A stretch of DNA of 9,498 bases from an uncultured Collinsella sp. (lineage in GTDB: Bacteria; Actinomycetota; Coriobacteriia; Coriobacteriales; Coriobacteriaceae). The translations under genes were made by a program, and so were the position numbers. Below the pieces are notes generated by a model. The model saw nothing but the letters and a program-made list of their open reading frames with translations. It made no database searches and was not told the origin of the DNA. The DNA lies in assembly GCA_902491135.1 (NCBI GenBank), contig CABUGR010000027.1, positions 1 to 9,498 on the forward strand. The letters are read 5' to 3'. Of the stretch, positions 5,885-9,498 are shown piece after piece; positions within the stretch are counted from its first letter, which is position 1, and every line of letters starts with the position of its first letter.

Positions 5885-7000
5885 ATGGCCGAGCTGACGC
5901 CCCGCATGAAGGAGCTCGTCCAGCCCTACTTGACCGGCATCGAGCCCTACGATCCCAACTTTACGCCCACGCGCATCAATCTTTCGGCCAACGAGAACAC
6001 CTATCCCGTGCCGGCCGGCGTGCGCGAGGCGGTTGATGCGGCCTTGGCTGCCGCACCGCTCAACCGCTATCCCGATCCCATGTCCAACGACCTGCGCGAC
6101 GAGCTTGCTGCCTGGCATGGCGTGACGCGCGAGAACATCTGCGTGGGCAACGGCGGCGACGAGCTACTCTATAACTTCCTGCTGGCGTTTGGCGGCGCGG
6201 GGCGGACCCTGCTCAACTGCCCGCCGTGCTTTAGCGAGTATGCGTTCTTTGCGTCGCTGTGCCAGACCGAGGTGCGCGACGTGTGGCGCGACCCGGCGAC
6301 CTTTGAGCTCGACCAGGCGGCGGTGCTTGCGGCGGCTCCCGAGTGCAATCTGGCGATCGTGACCTCGCCCAACAATCCCACGGGTGACGTGGCGCCGCTC
6401 GACTTTGTTGCGGCTCTGTGCGATGCCTGCCCCGGCATGGTCATGGTCGACGAGGCCTACGTGGAGTTTGCCGACGATTCGTTTGGCGCGGCAACTACGG
6501 CGCAAGGCCTTATTGCCGAGCATCCTAACCTGGTGATTCTGCATACACTGTCCAAGGCGTTCGGCGCCGCCGGCACGCGCCTGGGCTATGTGATCGCGGC
6601 GCCCGAGGTCATCGACGTGTTCGCGGCGATTCGCCAGATCTATTCGGTCAACGTGTTGAGCCAGGCGGCGGCGCTTGCCTGCGTGCGTGCCCGCGATGCG
6701 TACGCGCCCGTGGTGGCACAGGTCGCATCCGAGCGCGAGCGCGAGTTGTGTGCCCTGCGCGCGATGTCTGCCGAGGGTCTGCCCGTGGAGGCGTGGCCGA
6801 GCGCGGCGAACTTTGTGCTTGTGCGCACGCCGCATGCCACGCGCGTGCGCGAGCGTCTGCGCGACGAGTATTCGATTTTGGTGCGCGACTTTAGTTACGC
6901 GCCGGGGCTCGCGGACTGTCTGCGCATTACCGTAGGCACCCCGCAGGAAAACGACGAGGTGCTGGCCGCGTTTGCCGTGCTGGTGAAGGAGGAGATGTAG
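5885..7000 (+). CDS. hisC: Histidinol-phosphate aminotransferase
   Basis: HisC is a PLP enzyme that converts imidazole-acetol phosphate plus glutamate to histidinol phosphate. This 371-residue protein has the class I/II aminotransferase landmarks: LSANENTYPVP near the N-terminus, NRYPDP, GNGGDELL, SPNNPTGD (Asn163), VDEAYVEF (Asp189, Tyr192), TLSKAFGAAGTRLGY with the PLP-binding Lys224, and LRITVGTPQEND with the carboxylate-binding Arg347. ATG 5885 is chosen because AGGAGG (5873-5878) lies six bases upstream, inside the last codons of hisD; the frame is open further upstream, but that part is hisD read in another phase. The gene abuts hisB with no gap (TAG then ATG), indicating translational coupling. 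Length and motifs are normal for the family. Confidence 0.93.
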   Translation: MAELTPRMKELVQPYLTGIEPYDPNFTPTRINLSANENTYPVPAGVREAVDAALAAAPLNRYPDPMSNDLRDELAAWHGVTRENICVGNGGDELLYNFLLAFGGAGRTLLNCPPCFSEYAFFASLCQTEVRDVWRDPATFELDQAAVLAAAPECNLAIVTSPNNPTGDVAPLDFVAALCDACPGMVMVDEAYVEFADDSFGAATTAQGLIAEHPNLVILHTLSKAFGAAGTRLGYVIAAPEVIDVFAAIRQIYSVNVLSQAAALACVRARDAYAPVVAQVASERERELCALRAMSAEGLPVEAWPSAANFVLVRTPHATRVRERLRDEYSILVRDFSYAPGLADCLRITVGTPQENDEVLAAFAVLVKEEM

Positions 7001-7588
7001 ATGGACCGCTATGCCGAGGTGACCCGCAAGACGGGCGAGACCGACATTGTCGTAAAGCTCGACCTGGATGGAAGCGGCGTGTGCGATATCTCGACCGGTG
7101 TGCCGTTTTTCGACCACATGCTCAACGCTTTTGGCCGCCATGGCCTGTTCGATCTGACGGTGCACGCGGTGGGCGACGTGGAGGTCGATGCGCATCATAC
7201 CGTCGAGGACACGGGCATTGTGCTGGGCGAGGCGTTTTGCCAGGCGCTGGGCGACAAGGCGGGCATTACACGCTTTGCCGATGCAGCGATTGCCATGGAC
7301 GAGACACTCGTGATGGCTGCCGTGGACATTTCGGGTCGCGGCCAGGCCTACTGCGAGCTGCCCGTGCCGACCGAGCGCGTGGGCAGCTTTGATACCGAGC
7401 TGGCCGTCGAGTTCTTCTATGCCTTTGCACACGATGCCAAGCTCACGCTGCACGTGCGCGAGCTGGCGGGCGGCAACTCGCACCACATTATCGAGGCCGC
7501 CTTTAAGGCCGTGGGCCGCACGATGCGTCACGCCTGCGAGCTCGATCCCCACGTGCAGGGCATCCCCAGCACCAAGGGCTCGCTGTAA
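7001..7588 (+). CDS. hisB: Imidazoleglycerol-phosphate dehydratase
   Basis: HisB dehydrates imidazoleglycerol phosphate to imidazole-acetol phosphate, using a di-manganese site. This is the monofunctional form, 195 residues, with no N-terminal histidinol-phosphatase domain. Both metal-binding repeats are intact: DAHHTVEDTG (His65, His66, Glu69, Asp70) and GNSHHIIEAAFKA (His161, His162, Glu165). GVPFFDHMLNAFGRHG and the C-terminal IPSTKGSL are also typical. AAGGAGG at 6986-6992, inside hisC, is eight bases before the start. The phosphatase step must be supplied by a gene outside the window. A 78-base gap holding a strong hairpin follows. Confidence 0.95.
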   Translation: MDRYAEVTRKTGETDIVVKLDLDGSGVCDISTGVPFFDHMLNAFGRHGLFDLTVHAVGDVEVDAHHTVEDTGIVLGEAFCQALGDKAGITRFADAAIAMDETLVMAAVDISGRGQAYCELPVPTERVGSFDTELAVEFFYAFAHDAKLTLHVRELAGGNSHHIIEAAFKAVGRTMRHACELDPHVQGIPSTKGSL

Positions 7589-7601
7589 CCGTCACAAGGG
7601 T

Positions 7602-7642
7602 AAAACCACCACGAAGGTGACTGTCCCCTTTGCGGTGGTTTT
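7602..7642. other. Long hairpin in the hisB-hisH gap
   Basis: AAAACCACC (7602-7610) pairs perfectly with GGTGGTTTT (7634-7642). After one mismatch the stem continues for six more positions (7612-7617 with 7627-7632, one G-T pair), closing on a 9-base loop at 7618-7626. A flank and T run inside the stem on both strands give it the look of a bidirectional terminator, yet it sits within the operon. The inner part contains GGTGACTGTCCCC (7616-7628), whose reverse complement begins GGGGACAGTCACC, similar to the GGGACA head of the repeats before hisZG. It may be an inserted palindromic element. Confidence 0.65.
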
Positions 7643-7656
7643 GGATGATGAGAAGT

Positions 7657-7661
7657 GGAGG
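7657..7661 (+). promoter_or_regulatory. Ribosome binding site that decides the hisH start
   Basis: GGAGG at 7657-7661 lies five bases before GTG 7667. The alternative GTG at 7655 overlaps this site and has no good Shine-Dalgarno sequence of its own, so 7667 is preferred. Confidence 0.55.
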
Positions 7662-7666
7662 GTCGC

Positions 7667-8368
7667 GTGGGCGAACCGAAGATTGTGGTGGTCGACTACC
7701 ACAAGGGCAACTTGTCGAGCGTCGTGCGCGGGCTTGCGCGCGCCGGTGCCGCCGCCTGCACGTCGGACGATCCGGAGCAGATCCGCAACGCCGACGGCCT
7801 GGTCATCCCGGGCGTGGGCGCGTTCTATGACGCGATCGCCTTTATGCGCCAGAGCGGCGAGGCGGACGCGGTGCTCGATGCCATCGCCGTTGGAACTCCG
7901 CTGCTCGGCATCTGCCTGGGGCTTCAGCTATTTTTTGAGCGTGGCAACGAGGGCGTGCCTGCGGACAAGGGCGTGGTCGCCGACGGCAACGCCCCCGAGC
8001 GGGCTGACGGTCCCTGGGTCGATGGCCTGGGTATTATGCGCGGCTCGTGCACGCGCTTGGAGTCGAGTCGCCTGAAGGTGCCGCACGTGGGCTGGGACCA
8101 GGTGCACATGACGTCCGCCGGTGCGGCCGATCCGCTGCTTGCCGGTTTTGCCGAGGGCGCCAACATGTACTTCACCCACAGCTACGCGGTGGCCGACGAC
8201 GTCGATGCCGCCGATGTGTTGGCGCGCACGCACTATACACGGAGTTTCCCGTGCATCGTGCGCCATGGCAACGTGTGGGGCTGCCAGTTCCATCCCGAGA
8301 AATCCTCCGCGCTGGGTCAGCGCATCCTTAAGAACTTCGTCAACATCATCGAGGAGGTCGGCCGATGA
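7667..8368 (+). CDS. hisH: Imidazole glycerol phosphate synthase, glutamine amidotransferase subunit
   Basis: HisH hydrolyses glutamine and passes ammonia to HisF, which makes imidazoleglycerol phosphate and AICAR. The 233-residue protein has the class I amidotransferase triad: Cys83 in LGICLGLQLF, and His209 and Glu211 in QFHPEKSS. Other family marks are KIVVVDYHKGN at the N-terminus, VIPGVGAF, VPHVGWDQV and MYFTHSYAV. The glycine-rich DY.xGN start reads DYHKGN here, a mild variant. The start is taken as GTG 7667 because of GGAGG just upstream; GTG 7655 would add four residues. The stop overlaps the hisA start in ATGA (8365-8368), so the two are probably translationally coupled. The HisF partner lies two genes downstream. 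Confidence 0.92.
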   Translation: MGEPKIVVVDYHKGNLSSVVRGLARAGAAACTSDDPEQIRNADGLVIPGVGAFYDAIAFMRQSGEADAVLDAIAVGTPLLGICLGLQLFFERGNEGVPADKGVVADGNAPERADGPWVDGLGIMRGSCTRLESSRLKVPHVGWDQVHMTSAGAADPLLAGFAEGANMYFTHSYAVADDVDAADVLARTHYTRSFPCIVRHGNVWGCQFHPEKSSALGQRILKNFVNIIEEVGR

Positions 8369-9108
8369 TTCTGTTTCCCGCAATCGATCTGATCGGCGGC
8401 AAGGTTGTACGCCTGGAGCGCGGCGACCGCAGCCGCTGCAAGGTATATTCCGACGACCCTGTGGCTGTCGCCCGCTCGTTTGCCGAGCAGGGCGCTAGCT
8501 GGGTGCACGTCGTCGACCTGTCCGCTGCCTTTGGCGAGGACGAGGACACCTGCGCTGCCAACTCGGCGGCGATTAAGGCCATCTGCGGCGTCGACGGTCT
8601 GTCCGTGGACGTGGGCGGCGGCGTCCGCTCGCTCGCACGCATCGACGAGCTGGCCGGCTATGGTGCTCGCCGCATTGCGCTGGGCACCGTGCTGGTGACC
8701 GAGCCGGGTTTTGCCGAGGTGGCAGCCCAAGGCTTTGGCGAGCTGCTGGTCGCCGACATTGCCGCGCGCGACGGCCAGGTTAAGGTGAACGGCTGGCGCG
8801 ACGGCGCGGGCGTGGCACTCGACGATGCCGTGGCGCAGCTTACCGAGCTGGGCTTTAAGCATCTGGTGTATACCGACATCTCGCGCGATGGCATGCAGAC
8901 GGGCATCGATGTGGCGGCGTATCGCCATGTGGCCGAGGTCGCGGGCTTTCCCGTCGTGGCTTCGGGCGGTATCTCGACGCTCGACGACATCCGCGCACTG
9001 GCCGCGGTGGGTGAGGTCGCGATTGAAGGCGCCATTACCGGCCGTGCGCTCTACGAGGGCAACTTTACGCTGGTTCAGGCGCTGGCCGCCGCCCGAGGGG
9101 AGGAATAG
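8365..9108 (+). CDS. hisA: Phosphoribosylformimino-5-aminoimidazole carboxamide ribotide isomerase
   Basis: HisA is the half-symmetric TIM-barrel isomerase that converts ProFAR to PRFAR, the HisF substrate. The 247-residue protein starts ILFPAIDLIGGKVVRLERGD with catalytic Asp8. It continues with VDVGGGVRS (first phosphate-binding turn), VADIAARDG (Asp131), YTDISRDGMQTG (Asp171) and VVASGGISTLDDI (second phosphate site). Length and motifs are normal. In actinobacteria a bifunctional PriA can replace HisA and TrpF; the sequence alone does not settle whether this protein also has TrpF activity. GAGGAGG at 8351-8357, within hisH, serves the ATG at 8365. The gene ends three bases before hisF. Confidence 0.93.
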   Translation: MILFPAIDLIGGKVVRLERGDRSRCKVYSDDPVAVARSFAEQGASWVHVVDLSAAFGEDEDTCAANSAAIKAICGVDGLSVDVGGGVRSLARIDELAGYGARRIALGTVLVTEPGFAEVAAQGFGELLVADIAARDGQVKVNGWRDGAGVALDDAVAQLTELGFKHLVYTDISRDGMQTGIDVAAYRHVAEVAGFPVVASGGISTLDDIRALAAVGEVAIEGAITGRALYEGNFTLVQALAAARGEE

Positions 9109-9111
9109 CCC

Positions 9112-9498
9112 ATGCTTACCAAACGCGTGATTCCCTGTCTGGATGTTAAGGACGGTCGTGTGGTCAAGGGCGTCAACTTCGTGAGCCTGCGCGATGCGGG
9201 CGATCCGGTGGAGCTGGCCCGCGCCTACGACCGCGAGGGTGCGGACGAGGTCGTCTTTCTGGATATTACCGCGGCGAGCGACAACCATCGAGATGGCGGC
9301 GCATGCGGCCGAGGAGCTGGCCATTCCCTATACCGTGGGCGGCGGCTTTCGCGACCTGGCGGGCATGCGCACCATGGTTGCCGCCGGTGCCGACAAGGTG
9401 TCGCTCAACTCTGCCGCCGTGCGCGACCCGTCGTTGATCAGCCAGGCCGCCGCGGCGTTTGGCACCCAGGCCGTGGTCGTGGCGATCGATGCCAAGCG
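9112..9498 (+). pseudogene. hisF: Imidazole glycerol phosphate synthase subunit HisF, 5' part with a frameshift (runs off window)
   Basis: The first 58 codons (9112-9285) encode a normal HisF N-terminus: [19 protein letters not shown] with catalytic Asp11, then [11 protein letters not shown] and [14 protein letters not shown]. From 9287 the family sequence continues in another frame: [34 protein letters not shown] and VVVAIDAK up to the edge. Against T. maritima HisF, recalled from memory, four residues are missing at the junction while one extra base is left, which fits an 11-base deletion; 8 bases would also restore phase. The lost stretch is the flexible loop after strand 2, which carries little recognisable conservation. 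The original frame stays open to the edge but no longer encodes HisF. The shift could be a true mutation, making the strain a His auxotroph, or a sequencing/assembly error. GGGGAGG at 9097-9103 precedes the start. Confidence 0.8.

Noticed and set aside
6164..7552. Minus-strand open frame of 462 codons across hisC and hisB
   Set aside because: It lies opposite two certain his genes, is rich in Arg/His/Gln as expected for antisense of GC-rich codons, and has no domain features.
9271..9300. Programmed ribosomal frameshift in hisF
   Set aside because: There is no slippery heptamer or clear downstream pseudoknot at the junction, and several residues of the loop are missing, which a frameshift alone would not explain.

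Overview
The window is high-GC bacterial DNA with densely packed genes, all on the + strand. The gene content, base composition and a HisZ-HisG fusion suggest an actinobacterial gut anaerobe of the Coriobacteriia, perhaps Collinsella or a relative. That placement is inferred from general resemblance, not from a search.

Positions 1-2347 hold a sugar-phosphate/amino-sugar catabolic group. It starts with the 3' end of an SIS-domain protein and continues with a complete SIS protein of the FrlB/FraB deglycase type. After a GC-rich hairpin comes a TIM-barrel epimerase of the FrlC type. In Enterobacteria, FrlB and FrlC act together on Amadori products (fructose-amino acids), so this is probably the tail of a related degradation operon. 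The substrate cannot be read from the sequence.

Positions 2348-2673 contain no gene. They hold a weak terminator-like hairpin, then two 62-bp repeat units and the head of a third. Each full unit is built round an inverted repeat headed by GGGAC, and the first has perfect 16-bp arms. A possible promoter and a leader hairpin lie just before the next gene.

Positions 2674-9498 are a histidine biosynthesis operon in the order hisZ-hisG (one fused gene), hisD, hisC, hisB, hisH, hisA, hisF, with hisF running off the window. Junctions are tight from hisD to hisC to hisB (1 and 0 bases), from hisH to hisA (ATGA overlap) and from hisA to hisF (3 bases). Two gaps of 105 and 78 bases, before hisD and before hisH, each hold a hairpin. 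The genes cover the committed ATP phosphoribosyltransferase step (hisZG), ProFAR isomerisation (hisA), the IGP synthase pair (hisH, hisF), dehydration (hisB), transamination (hisC) and the final oxidation (hisD). The hisI and hisE functions and the histidinol-phosphatase are not in the window; hisI/hisE could follow hisF.

The main oddities are the HisZ-HisG fusion, a HisD that is about 16 residues short just before its last zinc ligand and carries an Ala/Gly-rich tail, a frameshift in hisF that looks like a short deletion, and the palindromic repeats in the intergenic regions.
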